Source of the DNA: Lactococcus sp. S-13 | Lineage (GTDB): Bacteria; Bacillota; Bacilli; Lactobacillales; Streptococcaceae | NCBI RefSeq assembly: GCF_004210295.1 | Contig: NZ_SDAK01000001.1 | Location: 1,612,001-1,676,000, forward strand | Direction of reading: 5' to 3' | DNA length: 64,000 nucleotides | Program-made: the position numbers and the translations under genes | In this document: piece after piece, positions 38,561-51,449 of the stretch | Position numbering within the stretch: position 1 is the first letter of the stretch | Layout of the letters: each line of letters opens with the position of its first letter | The notes under the pieces: model-generated | The model's input: the letters and a program-made list of their open reading frames with translations, nothing else | Database searches by the model: none | What the model was told of the DNA's origin: nothing

Positions 38561-39448
38561 TTAACCTTTTGATTTGACAATCGCCAGCAAAATCGCACCG
38601 ACAATGAACAAAACAATCCCGATAAGCACATAAACCATTTCTTTTTTGGTTTTCTTTTCGCCAAGAAAGAGAATCCCACCAATGGTTGAAATAATGATAC
38701 CCAACTGTGAAAATGAGAAGGCAATCGCATTTCCAGCTGCACTCGCCGCCATCAACATGAAGATATTACCAATTCCCCACATGATACCAACCAGCATATT
38801 TTGGAAAACATATTTTTCCATTTTGATTTGAAAGCGACCCATAACCAGCGCTCCAACAATCATTCCGACCGACATCGGCAAGATAATCGTCAATGTATCA
38901 AAATGAATATTAAACCAAAGTGCTGACAAATTATTGAACAAAATGACATAAGCCACATAACCCAAAGTAGAGTAAGTCAATGCTGTCAAGCCTTTAGCAT
39001 AGTTGTAATTTCCAGCAACAACCGTATTTTCAGGGTCACGTTTTGATGAGAAATAGAAACCGACTACCAAGATAATCATGGCAATGAAACCAAGAATAAA
39101 TTGGATTTGTTTTGTCCATTCATGAAAGGCAAAAACACCAATCAAACCACCAAGAACGAGCTGTGTTCCTGAAGAAAGCGGACTTGCCACTGAAACACCC
39201 ATATACTTCATTGAATTAAATTGACCAAATTGACCCACTGACCAAATCAAGCCGCCGATAAAACCAATCAAGAAAATCTGCCAAGTCAAATGGGGCATCC
39301 GGAATAAGAAAACGATAAGTGCGAAAACAAAAGCGCCTAATGTCATTCCAAGCGTTTGTTGTTTGGCATCTCCACCGAATTTATTAGCTACAAATCCGAT
39401 TGAACCCCAAGCAAACATTGGAACAAGCGCAAGTAAAACTCCTTGCAT
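38561..39448 (-). CDS. GRP family sugar transporter (GlcU-like)
   Basis: A 295-residue membrane protein with ten helices of the GRP/DMT transporter superfamily, close in plan to GlcU (glucose/H+ uptake) of Bacillus, Staphylococcus and Lactococcus. The first helix holds PMFAWGSIGFVANKFGG and a conserved GQFGQFNSMKYMGVSVASP segment (about 71-89) follows. It would provide PTS-independent sugar uptake. The ATG at 39448 has a GAGGGAG site. It is transcribed alone, with a -10-like TGTAAAAT upstream. The precise sugar is inferred from the family. Confidence 0.88.
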   Translation of the reverse strand: MQGVLLALVPMFAWGSIGFVANKFGGDAKQQTLGMTLGAFVFALIVFLFRMPHLTWQIFLIGFIGGLIWSVGQFGQFNSMKYMGVSVASPLSSGTQLVLGGLIGVFAFHEWTKQIQFILGFIAMIILVVGFYFSSKRDPENTVVAGNYNYAKGLTALTYSTLGYVAYVILFNNLSALWFNIHFDTLTIILPMSVGMIVGALVMGRFQIKMEKYVFQNMLVGIMWGIGNIFMLMAASAAGNAIAFSFSQLGIIISTIGGILFLGEKKTKKEMVYVLIGIVLFIVGAILLAIVKSKG

Positions 39449-39561
39449 ATCTACTATCTCCCTCTTTTATTTTTTAATCTTGCCAAAAAGCAAGCATTTC
39501 TCTATTTTACACTATTTTTTGGAAAAATCAAGAGGACAATAGATGACAAGCTTCAAGCAGC

Positions 39562-40194
39562 TCAGCACCGTTTTTCCAGCACCACCAAAATAGGGGGCTG
39601 ATGAATCTGATTTAAAGCAGCGAAAGAAAAAACATTCCATTGTTTTTGAGCTAAAGCAGAAACCCAGCTTAACACCGCATTTTTCTCACTTTCTCCCCCC
39701 TCATGCCCATAATAAATCATTATCGCAATTCGCCCGCCAATCACCAGTTTTTCGGTCAATGCCGTCAAGGCAGCCAGCGTCGTCTCCCCTTTAGTGATCA
39801 CATTTTTATCTGCTTTTGGCAAATAACCCAGATTAAAAATCGCCGCTTTGATCGGTTTTTGCACAAATTTTGCCACATTTTCATGTCCAGACAAGATCAA
39901 TTTCACTGACAAATCCGTCAGCATTTTCTCTGAATCCGTCAGACCTTGATTAGATTGCGTCAGTAAATTCTCTGCTTCCGTCAGTATTTTCGTCACTGAT
40001 TTCCCTGCTGCAAGCACCCTTTTTTCCGTGGCCGACAGTGCCGCCTCTTGCACATCAAAAGCAAAAACTTCCGCAGCCAAATTCGCTAAAAACAGCGTAT
40101 CATAGCCATTCCCCATTGTCGCATCCACCACAACATCCCCCGGCTCAATCACTTGTGCCAACAAAGAATGTGCCATATCTAAAACTTTCAACAC
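39562..40194 (-). CDS. Class I SAM methyltransferase, MnmM/YtqB-like
   Basis: A 210-residue SAM-dependent methyltransferase like B. subtilis YtqB/MnmM, which methylates the tRNA wobble uridine side chain. The SAM site VVDATMGNGYDTLFLA (about 19-34), the NLGYLPKADK motif and the IYYGHEGGESEKNAV block are intact. It is about 15-20 residues longer than relatives I recall. The extra length falls at residues 65-95, where the chain reads in EKMLTD/TKILTE/ENLLTQ units encoded by CTGACG repeats (39908-39995). It overlaps the upstream nucleotidyltransferase gene by seven bases and lies near a ytqA-like gene, its usual partner. Confidence 0.87.
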   Translation of the reverse strand: MLKVLDMAHSLLAQVIEPGDVVVDATMGNGYDTLFLANLAAEVFAFDVQEAALSATEKRVLAAGKSVTKILTEAENLLTQSNQGLTDSEKMLTDLSVKLILSGHENVAKFVQKPIKAAIFNLGYLPKADKNVITKGETTLAALTALTEKLVIGGRIAIMIYYGHEGGESEKNAVLSWVSALAQKQWNVFSFAALNQIHQPPILVVLEKRC

Positions 40195-40988
40195 TTGATT
40201 TTTTCCACCACTTTCTTAAATTTTTCTTCATCAAATTCTAATTGATAATGCTGACTAATTTTTTGAAGCACTAACCAAACCGTCAGTGAAATCTCTCGTA
40301 AAAATACATTTCCGTCAGTAAAAATGTCATATTTTCTCAACCAATTTTGCTGATAAGTCGTCAATTTGGAACGTTTTCCCTCATATTTTGACCAATCCCC
40401 TAAACCATTCGGCTGTTCCCCCAGCTCCATGTACCAAAAAGCAACCAAACAATTTTTCAAAAAAATACCACACTCATCCCGATAATTTCGTTCCCCTCGC
40501 TGATTGCGCCGATAAAATTCATGCAAATATGCATAAAATTTCATTAAGAAAAAATTAAATTCTTCCTGATGCAAATGATAAATCAAAAGCTTTGACTGCT
40601 CATAAATTCTCGCTAAAAAACCATCATCTTTGAAAATTCTTATCTTTTTCAGCCACACAGACGGAGCCAATTCTCGCTTATAATAAACAAAAATGTCCAC
40701 CTTAACAAAGCAATCAAAATGCAAAACCACATAAGATTCCGCCAAGGTTTCCACAAATAAAACACCTGGTAGATTTATCAGCTCCTTTAAAAACTCACTT
40801 TTAGGACAAACATCAGCAAGTACCAGTCGCAAATCAATATCTGAAAATTCGTCAGCATTTTCAGCTGCTAGAGACCCGCCGAGAAAAGTTCCCAAAACAT
40901 CAGAATGAGTTGAAAAATTCGTCAAAAGCGCTTTTAATAATTCTTCTCGCTCCAAAACCAATTCTTTTGCATTTCTCATAAAGTTCAA
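40188..40988 (-). CDS. Nucleotidyltransferase (AadE-like fold)
   Basis: A 266-residue protein with a Pol-beta-type nucleotidyltransferase core (GTFLGGSLAAENADEFSDIDLRLV, about 34-57: GGS followed by DxD). A helical C-terminal half follows, as in aminoglycoside 6-adenylyltransferases. It need not be a resistance enzyme; many chromosomal relatives have unknown substrates. CTGACG repeat copies lie in its coding sequence near 40280-40325 (as FTDGNVFLREISLTV) and near 40850 (NADEFSDID). The ATG at 40988 follows a GAGAGTTG site and a TATAAT box. Translation of the downstream methyltransferase is coupled by overlap. Confidence 0.75.
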   Translation of the reverse strand: MNFMRNAKELVLEREELLKALLTNFSTHSDVLGTFLGGSLAAENADEFSDIDLRLVLADVCPKSEFLKELINLPGVLFVETLAESYVVLHFDCFVKVDIFVYYKRELAPSVWLKKIRIFKDDGFLARIYEQSKLLIYHLHQEEFNFFLMKFYAYLHEFYRRNQRGERNYRDECGIFLKNCLVAFWYMELGEQPNGLGDWSKYEGKRSKLTTYQQNWLRKYDIFTDGNVFLREISLTVWLVLQKISQHYQLEFDEEKFKKVVEKIKC

Positions 40989-41065
40989 CTCTCATTCATT
41001 TTCTTCTTATTATACACCAAAAATACCCAACAAAAAAGACGAATAAAAATCCGCCTTTATTTCAC

Positions 41066-42007
41066 TTAAAAAGTAACACTTTCACTTTGACGGACATCAC
41101 GACAGCCTTGAATAGAACCTCGTCGTTCCATTTCTGCATCAATCGCATTTAAAACTTCCCATTTTTTCAGCGACCACATCGGACCAATAATCAAGTCCCG
41201 TGGCGCATCACCCGTCAATCGATGGATTACAATTTCTTTAGGAATCATCTCCAGCTGATCACAGATCACTTGCACATAATTCTCCTGCGACATCAACTGC
41301 AAGCGTCCCTCGTGATAATCCCGCTGCAAACGTGTCTGTTTCATCAAATGTAACAAATGTAACTTCACACCTTGAATATCCGAGTCCAAAACCATACGCC
41401 TTACATTTTCCAACATCATCTCTGGCGTTTCCCCAGGCAGACCATTAATTAAATGCGTACAAACATTGATGCCATGAACCCGCAGACGCTTCACTGCATC
41501 GACATAAGTCTGATAATCATGCGCGCGATTGATTAAATCCGAAGTTTCCTCAAAAGTCGTCTGCAAGCCCAAATCAATCCAAACCTCCATGCGTTCATTC
41601 AATTCCGCCAAATAATCCACCACATCTGGCGGCAAACAATCCGGTCGCGTCCCGATTGAAATTCCGACCACATCTGGCTGGTTCACCGCCTGCTCAAAAC
41701 GCTCACGCAGCAGCTCCACAGGGCCATGTGTATTAGTAAAATTTTGGAAATAAACAATATACTTCTGAACCCCAGGCCATTTCTTATGAAATTGCGCAAC
41801 TTCAGCAGCAAATTGATCTGCAATTGGCGCCTCTGGCTCCAAAATCATGTCCCCAGAACCAGAAACCGTGCAAAATGTACAGCCTCCATGTGCCACCGTC
41901 CCATCCCGATTGGGACAATCAAAGCCCGCATCAATTGGAACTTTAAAAATCTTTTCACCAAAATTTTTACGCAGATACTCATTCCACGTCGTATATCTTT
42001 TTTGCAT
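41066..42007 (-). CDS. TIGR01212 radical SAM protein (YtqA-like)
   Basis: A 313-residue radical SAM enzyme of the YtqA/TIGR01212 (Elp3-like) group. The iron-sulfur motif is CPNRDGTVAHGGCTFC (near residues 29-44). An SAM-fold barrel follows (GISIGTRPDCLPPDVVDYL, EVWIDLGLQT, GINVCTHLINGLPGE). Proteins of this group are inferred to modify tRNA. In Bacillus ytqA sits beside ytqB/mnmM; here the two are separated by one gene on the same strand. I use the ATG at 42007, with a GAGGGA site, rather than the in-frame start at 42037. Confidence 0.88.
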   Translation of the reverse strand: MQKRYTTWNEYLRKNFGEKIFKVPIDAGFDCPNRDGTVAHGGCTFCTVSGSGDMILEPEAPIADQFAAEVAQFHKKWPGVQKYIVYFQNFTNTHGPVELLRERFEQAVNQPDVVGISIGTRPDCLPPDVVDYLAELNERMEVWIDLGLQTTFEETSDLINRAHDYQTYVDAVKRLRVHGINVCTHLINGLPGETPEMMLENVRRMVLDSDIQGVKLHLLHLMKQTRLQRDYHEGRLQLMSQENYVQVICDQLEMIPKEIVIHRLTGDAPRDLIIGPMWSLKKWEVLNAIDAEMERRGSIQGCRDVRQSESVTF

Positions 42008-42043
42008 TCTATCCCTCAAGTCAAAAATATAAATCAATTATAA

Positions 42044-42069
42044 CAAAAAAGGAGACCTCTAGTCCCCTA
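42044..42069 (-). terminator. Terminator of rRNA/tRNA operon B
   Basis: On the minus strand, AGGGGAC and GTCTCCT arms followed by six T, five bases past tRNA-Asn. Confidence 0.75.
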
Positions 42070-42074
42070 AAAAG

Positions 42075-42148
42075 CTGCGGATGTCAGACTCGAACTGACG
42101 ACATCATGATTAACAGTCATGCGCTACTACCAACTGAGCTAATCCGCA
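42075..42148 (-). tRNA. tRNA-Asn (GTT)
   Basis: 74 bases. Acceptor TGCGGAT/ATCCGCA, discriminator G, anticodon GTT. Last gene of operon B. Confidence 0.95.
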
Positions 42149-42184
42149 ATAACATAAAACCCGGTTTCCCGAGTTTTAATAATA

Positions 42185-42256
42185 TAGTCCGTACGGGATT
42201 CGAACCCGTGTTACCGCCGTGAAAAGGCGGTGTCTTAACCCCTTGACCAACGGACC
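42185..42256 (-). tRNA. tRNA-Glu (TTC)
   Basis: 72 bases. Acceptor GGTCCGT/ACGGACT with a terminal G-U pair, discriminator A, anticodon TTC. Confidence 0.95.
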
Positions 42257-42268
42257 ATACTTATTTCA

Positions 42269-42384
42269 ACTTGGCCACGAGCCTATCTCCCAGGGGGCAA
42301 CCCCCAAGTACTTCCGCCGTAGATGGACTTAACTGCTGTGTTCGACATGGGAACAGGTGTATCTCCATCACTATGATGACCAAA
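42269..42384 (-). rRNA. rrf: 5S ribosomal RNA, operon B
   Basis: Same as the operon A copy at an offset of 34,158 bases, apart from one base difference at plus position 42316 (G; A in copy A). Confidence 0.95.
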
Positions 42385-42467
42385 TCTTTAAATGTTACTT
42401 TGAACATTCAAAACTAAATAACACTTCTTCTAACGCTTAACCTTAAGCTTTTTATATTTGACTCTTT

Positions 42468-45363
<2,896 letters not shown>

Positions 45364-45503
45364 CCATGATGAATTTAATCATCTTTTTTCAAGTATAAGT
45401 TTGTAAATTCTTTAAAATTCACAGCTTTTGGTTTATTTTATCGTTATTAGATATTGTTATTTAGTTTTCAATGTTCAAGTGATTTTAACGTCTTGTCTGA
45501 CAA

Positions 45504-45576
45504 TGGAGCCTAGCGGGATCGAACCGCTGACCTCCTGCGTGCAAAGCAGGCGCTCTCCCAGCTGAGCTAAGGCCCC
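45504..45576 (-). tRNA. tRNA-Ala (TGC), operon B spacer
   Basis: Same sequence as the operon A copy: acceptor GGGGCCT/AGGCTCC, anticodon TGC. Confidence 0.96.
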
Positions 45577-45663
45577 ACAATCAAGAAATTGATTCTTGTA
45601 TAGGTTTTCTACTAAACCCCTCAAAACTGAATAAAGTTGAATGCTCACGTCTTTGTATATATT

Positions 45664-47216
<1,553 letters not shown>

Positions 47217-47370
47217 AGTATTTAAGTCACACTAATGTGACTGGCTTGTCTTTCATTATTGATTGACAGATTTTTTGATGTCTTTCGACATCACATGAGT
47301 CATTCTTCTTTATTCAGTTTTCAATGGTCTAGCTCGCTTCAAGACCCTCGTCTCTTGCGACAACTATTAT

Positions 47371-47399
47371 ATTCTATCAAACCCCCCTCCCTTTGTCAA
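47371..47399 (-). promoter_or_regulatory. rrn promoter, operon B
   Basis: Same promoter as operon A: -35 TTGACA (47394-47399), 17-base spacer, -10 TAGAAT (47371-47376). Identity with operon A stops at 47406, seven bases upstream of the -35 box. Confidence 0.85.
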
Positions 47400-47512
47400 G
47401 GATTAACTGTATTCCTTCTCACTTTTTTTTAGTTTTGTTCGCTTTTTAACCTCGCCTGTATCCCTTTTCTTCCTTACCATGACTCAGTTATCATACTATT
47501 TAGGAGGTATAA

Positions 47513-47545
47513 AAAAACTTTTCCCAAAACAAGGGAAAAGCTTTT
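47513..47545 (-). terminator. Terminator of comX
   Basis: On the minus strand, AAGCTTTTCCC and GGGAAAAGTTTTTTT arms, ten bases past the comX stop. It separates comX from the rrn B promoter. Confidence 0.8.
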
Positions 47546-47555
47546 CTATTTCCTT

Positions 47556-48035
47556 TTAGTCTTCATCATCAAATAAGATACTCTTGATTTTTTCTCTCAA
47601 ACGATAGCGTTCCATGCGTGTAAGTTCCTCTCCGCGCATTTGACGAAGTAAAAGTTCCTGGTAATGAGGAGTAAGTTTCTCATATACTTCACTAAGTAGG
47701 TGATTGAAGACTAGTTCCCCTTCAGGTGTTTCCTCTGTAGAGGCAATCCAATCTGAGCATTCATAAATATCCAAGCCCTCAAAGCGATCAAATCCTCTTT
47801 TTTTAGCACGGGAATGACGGATTTCATCAATTAGGCGCTGATGATATTGAACCTTGAACTTTAAATGAATTTTTTCGAGATTCTCCAATTTTTGAAGCAA
47901 CTCATATAGGGTAATCATTCCTTCTTGAAAATAATCTTCATATTCCCAAGCACTTACACGAAGCTGCTTCATTTGCTTAAAAATGATTGGTTTTACTTCT
48001 TCAAATAGTTTTACAAAAATTTCATCGTTTTCCAT
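47556..48035 (-). CDS. comX: Competence sigma factor ComX
   Basis: A 159-residue alternative sigma factor of the ComX/SigX type that directs RNA polymerase to late competence genes for natural transformation. Region 2 is recognisable (QLRVSAWEYEDYFQEGMITLYELL, about 23-46), as is the short region 4 (LTPHYQELLLRQMRGEELTRMERYRLREKI). It is shorter than vegetative sigma factors and lacks region 1, as in the family. The ATG at 48035 has a GGAGAC site. Its place between an rRNA operon and oriC gives it high gene dosage in growing cells. The protein looks intact, so competence is at least possible. Confidence 0.9.
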   Translation of the reverse strand: MENDEIFVKLFEEVKPIIFKQMKQLRVSAWEYEDYFQEGMITLYELLQKLENLEKIHLKFKVQYHQRLIDEIRHSRAKKRGFDRFEGLDIYECSDWIASTEETPEGELVFNHLLSEVYEKLTPHYQELLLRQMRGEELTRMERYRLREKIKSILFDDED

Positions 48036-48059
48036 ATTTTAAGTCTCCTAATCTTTATT

Positions 48060-48420
48060 TTTAATTTGACATCATAAAAATAAAGCAGGATGGTGGATGT
48101 GAGGTTTTTCTTACATTAGACAAATGGAGTCTCTGTTGCGCCAAAGGTTTTCTCATATTAGTTGTCCTTTCAACTCCTATTTGTTTACCTCACTTTTTGT
48201 TCTTTCATTATATAACCTTATTTTCTTTTTTACTAATGATATGAAAAAACTATTTCAATCAAAAAATACTTTTATTCTCGCATTTATATAGTAGAAACTA
48301 ATAATTTTTCAAAAAAAATCTAGTAATCCATTCGGCGGTGTTTAGCTTTTTAATTTTAATTTTTATTTATTGTTCACAATCCTTGAAAATTCTGTCTAAA
48401 AGCTGTGATGCTTTTTTCAC
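48060..48420. other. AT-rich region between comX and the DnaA boxes
   Basis: No gene seen. Very AT-rich (especially 48220-48370), so it may include the DNA-unwinding part of oriC. The comX promoter must also lie here but I cannot place it with confidence. Confidence 0.45.
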
Positions 48421-48430
48421 CAATTATTTT

Positions 48431-48637
48431 TTATCCACAGGATTTTTTGCCATTTTTCTTCGTTTTTCTTTGTTGTGGATAAGCTCGAAATCACCTGTTT
48501 TACCTCGTTGATTCTTGTGGATAAATATAATTGTTCACACTTTCCACAGAAATGTTAGTAACTTTTTAAAGCGGTGGAAAACTTTCTTTATGTAATTTTA
48601 ACAGACTGTGGAAAAATATGAGTTGAAATGATATAAT
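48431..48637 (+). other. oriC: oriC, upstream DnaA box cluster, and dnaA promoter
   Basis: DnaA boxes TTATCCACA at 48431-48439, and in reverse at 48474-48482 and 48516-48524, with weaker boxes at 48540-48548 (CTTTCCACA) and 48607-48615 (TGTGGAAAA). The dnaA promoter has an extended -10 box (TGATATAAT, hexamer 48632-48637). The last weak box covers the -35 position, so DnaA can repress its own gene. Confidence 0.88.
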
Positions 48638-48670
48638 GAGTTATCAACAAACTAAAAGCAAAGGAGTAAC

Positions 48671-50035
48671 ATGGCATCCCTTAATGAAAATCAAAAATTT
48701 TGGGCTCGGGTAACAGAACTCGCCAAACAGAGTATTGGCAAACAAGCTTATGATTTTTTTATTGAACCCGCTCAATTGATGTCCGTCGAACAAGACACTG
48801 CTAATATCTTGCTTGACAGTGGAATGAAAAAAGATTATTGGAAGAAACAATCTGATTTAATTACAACAGCGGGATTTGAGGTTTTTGGACGGTTGGTTGA
48901 TTATGAGCTTTACGCTAATGATGAATTAACAGAACTTGAGCTTCGACGTTTGAATAATCAAGCACCAACTGAAGAACCCGTTACTAAAAATAAAGCTGCT
49001 TCTCCTTTAGTGAGCGGTCTTAACGAAAAATATAATTTCGAAAATTTTGTGCAAGGTCCTGGTAACCGTTGGACTTTAGCTGCTGCGATTGCGGTAGCTG
49101 ATAAACCTGGTGATACCTACAATCCTTTGTTTATCTATGGTGGCGCCGGTTTAGGTAAAACTCACTTGATGCACGCGATTGGTAATCAAATTTTGACGGA
49201 TAATCCAACAGCGCGAATCAAATATGTCTCATCTGAAAACTTTGTTAATGACTACGTCAATGCAACCCGTAAAAACCAGATGGAGAATTTCGAAAACACT
49301 TATCGAAATTTGGATTTGCTTCTATTGGATGATGTTCAATTTTTTAGTGATAAAGAAGGAACTAAAAATGAGTTTTTCAATACCTTCAACGCGCTCTATG
49401 ACAAAGGTTCACAGATTGTTTTGACTTCTGACCGTATCCCGCAGGAATTGAATAATCTGGAAGATCGGCTGGTTTCACGTTTCTCTTGGGGCTTAACCAC
49501 TGATATTACAGCTCCTGACTATGAAACACGGATGGCCATTCTTTTGATAAAATCTGAGTCAAGTAACTTAGAATTTCCAAGTGAAACCCTCTCTTATATT
49601 GCTGGGCAAATTGATTCTAACGTCCGTGAGCTCGAAGGGGCTTTAAATCGAGTTGAATTTGTTGCTCGTGCTAATGGAATTGCAGTAGTCGATATTGAAA
49701 CAGCCAGTCAAGCTTTACGTTCTTTGAAAAATGCGGTGCAACAGTCTTTATCTAACTTGACCATTAAAAAAATTCAAGATGAAGTAGCAAACTATTATCA
49801 CATTTCATTTTCTGACTTGGTGGGACCTAAACGTCCTAAGGAAATTGCCTTCCCACGACAAATTGCAATGTATCTCGTCCGGGAACTCTTAGGGACAAGT
49901 TTGCCTGCAATTGGAAATGCCTTTGGAGGTCGTGATCATACAACCGTGATGTATGCTTACAGACAAATTTCAGATAAAATGAAAAATGATATGGATGTCC
50001 AAAAAGACATTGATAGCATTAAACGTAAATTTTAA
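48671..50035 (+). CDS. dnaA: Chromosomal replication initiator DnaA
   Basis: DnaA, 454 residues. It melts oriC and loads the replicative helicase. The N-terminal domain I (about 1-85) and a linker are followed by the AAA+ domain with Walker [10 protein letters not shown] (about 157-165) and Walker [11 protein letters not shown]. Domain IV carries the DNA signature [14 protein letters not shown] (about 417-430). The ATG at 48671 has an AAAGGAG site. DnaA boxes flank the gene on both sides. Confidence 0.99.
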   Translation: MASLNENQKFWARVTELAKQSIGKQAYDFFIEPAQLMSVEQDTANILLDSGMKKDYWKKQSDLITTAGFEVFGRLVDYELYANDELTELELRRLNNQAPTEEPVTKNKAASPLVSGLNEKYNFENFVQGPGNRWTLAAAIAVADKPGDTYNPLFIYGGAGLGKTHLMHAIGNQILTDNPTARIKYVSSENFVNDYVNATRKNQMENFENTYRNLDLLLLDDVQFFSDKEGTKNEFFNTFNALYDKGSQIVLTSDRIPQELNNLEDRLVSRFSWGLTTDITAPDYETRMAILLIKSESSNLEFPSETLSYIAGQIDSNVRELEGALNRVEFVARANGIAVVDIETASQALRSLKNAVQQSLSNLTIKKIQDEVANYYHISFSDLVGPKRPKEIAFPRQIAMYLVRELLGTSLPAIGNAFGGRDHTTVMYAYRQISDKMKNDMDVQKDIDSIKRKF

Positions 50036-50038
50036 ACT

Positions 50039-50138
50039 TGTGGAAAAGTACAGGACTTATAAAAGCTTTATTCTTTAATTATCCACAGGGAAAAACCTTG
50101 TGTTTCTGGGTTGATTTGTCTTATGCAGATTATCCACA
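50039..50138 (+). other. oriC, downstream DnaA boxes (dnaA-dnaN spacer)
   Basis: Two perfect boxes TTATCCACA (50079-50087, 50130-50138) and one weak box (TGTGGAAAA, 50039-50047). Together with the upstream cluster this makes a bipartite origin, as in Bacillus-type chromosomes. Confidence 0.85.
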
Positions 50139-50191
50139 GGACCTACTACTATTACTATTATATTTATAAAAAGAAATAATAAAGGAGACTC

Positions 50192-51337
50192 ATGATTAAA
50201 TTTTCAATTAATAAAAATGCTTTTCAAAATGCTTTAAGAATTACAAAACAAGCTATTGGAACAAAAGTGACTATTCCTGCTTTGACAAAGCTAAAAATTG
50301 AAGTTGAAGAAAAAGGAATTACTTTAATTGGTTCAAATGGTCAAATTTCAATAAAGAACTTTTTACCTGCTGATAATAAAGATGCGAGCATGCTTATTTC
50401 TGGCACTGGTTCTGTCTTATTGGAAGCTGGATTCTTTGAGAATGTTGTTAGCCAATTACCAGAGGTCACTTTGGAATTTATTGAAAAAGAACAAAAACAA
50501 GTGCTTTTGACTTCTGGCAAGTCTGAAATTACTTTGAAAGGTTTGGATTCTGAAATGTATCCGCACTTGCAAGAAATTTCGCAAGGCGCTTCTTTAAAAA
50601 TGAAAGTTAAGGCACTCAAGGAAATTTTTACAGAGACTGTCTTTGCGGTAAGTACTCAGGAAAATCGTCCGATTTTTACAGGGGTTCATTTGGAAACTTT
50701 GGCAACAGGTGAATTAAAAGCTGTTGCAACGGACTCACATCGAATGAGCCAACGCTTGCTTGCATTAGAAAATCCGACAGACTTGAAATTTGATGTGATT
50801 TTGCCAAGCAAATCAATCAATAGTTTTAAAAATGTTTTCACTAATGACGAACAAGAAATTGAAATTTTCATTAGCGGAAGCCAAATGTTGTTCCAAAATG
50901 AAACAATTAGTTATTATAGCCGCTTGATTGAAGGAGCTTACCCTGATACCAATCGGTTGATTCCTAAAGAAACAGATTATACTTTGGATCTAGTTTTTGA
51001 TGCTGCAGAGTTGCGTCATACAATGGATCGTGCACGCCTCTTGACCGTGATGACAACGAACGGAACGGTTAAATTGACTGTTTCTGGTGATTCTGTGGTA
51101 ACAACAGCTAATTCACCAGAGGTTGGTTCTGTTCATGAAGAATTGACAGCTTTGTCAAAAGAAGGTAGTGATTTATCAATTAGTTTCAACCCTGAGTATT
51201 TGATTGATGCTTTAAAAGTAATCAAAGCGCCTGAAGTGCGCGTGCGCTTTATTTCTAATGTGCGTCCTTTTACTTTGCAACCTCGTAATGAAGAAATTGG
51301 CTTTGTGCAATTGATTACGCCAGTACGTACAAATTGA
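50192..51337 (+). CDS. dnaN: DNA polymerase III beta subunit (sliding clamp)
   Basis: DnaN, 381 residues, forms the ring-shaped processivity clamp. The three repeated clamp folds span the whole length, and the C-terminus is typical ([23 protein letters not shown]). The ATG at 50192 has an AAAGGAG site. The stop codon is overlapped by the first base pair of a CTGACG repeat copy. The gene holds one lactococcal Chi sequence (GCGCGTG, 51238-51244). Confidence 0.99.
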   Translation: MIKFSINKNAFQNALRITKQAIGTKVTIPALTKLKIEVEEKGITLIGSNGQISIKNFLPADNKDASMLISGTGSVLLEAGFFENVVSQLPEVTLEFIEKEQKQVLLTSGKSEITLKGLDSEMYPHLQEISQGASLKMKVKALKEIFTETVFAVSTQENRPIFTGVHLETLATGELKAVATDSHRMSQRLLALENPTDLKFDVILPSKSINSFKNVFTNDEQEIEIFISGSQMLFQNETISYYSRLIEGAYPDTNRLIPKETDYTLDLVFDAAELRHTMDRARLLTVMTTNGTVKLTVSGDSVVTTANSPEVGSVHEELTALSKEGSDLSISFNPEYLIDALKVIKAPEVRVRFISNVRPFTLQPRNEEIGFVQLITPVRTN

Positions 51338-51383
51338 GAAATTACTGACGAAAAGTTGGTCAGTGAGAGATTTTACTGACGAA
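51336..51383 (+). repeat. CTGACG dispersed repeat, two copies after dnaN
   Basis: Direct copies 51336-51352 (GAGAAATTACTGACGAA) and 51364-51383 (GTGAGAGATTTTACTGACGA region). They fill the space between the dnaN stop and the rexB promoter. No other terminator for dnaN is visible. Confidence 0.65.
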
Positions 51384-51414
51384 TTTACTAATGAACTAAA
51401 AAATAAGATTTTGA

Positions 51415-51420
51415 TATAAT
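51415..51420 (+). promoter_or_regulatory. rexB -10 box
   Basis: Extended -10 TGATATAAT (hexamer 51415-51420), 30 bases before the rexB ATG. Confidence 0.6.
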
Positions 51421-51449
51421 GGACTTAACGAAAGTTAGGTCTATTTTTT

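Noticed and set aside
40188-40988. Calling the nucleotidyltransferase an aminoglycoside resistance gene
   Set aside because: Only the general nucleotidyltransferase fold is visible, the gene is embedded among housekeeping genes, and there are no mobility signals.
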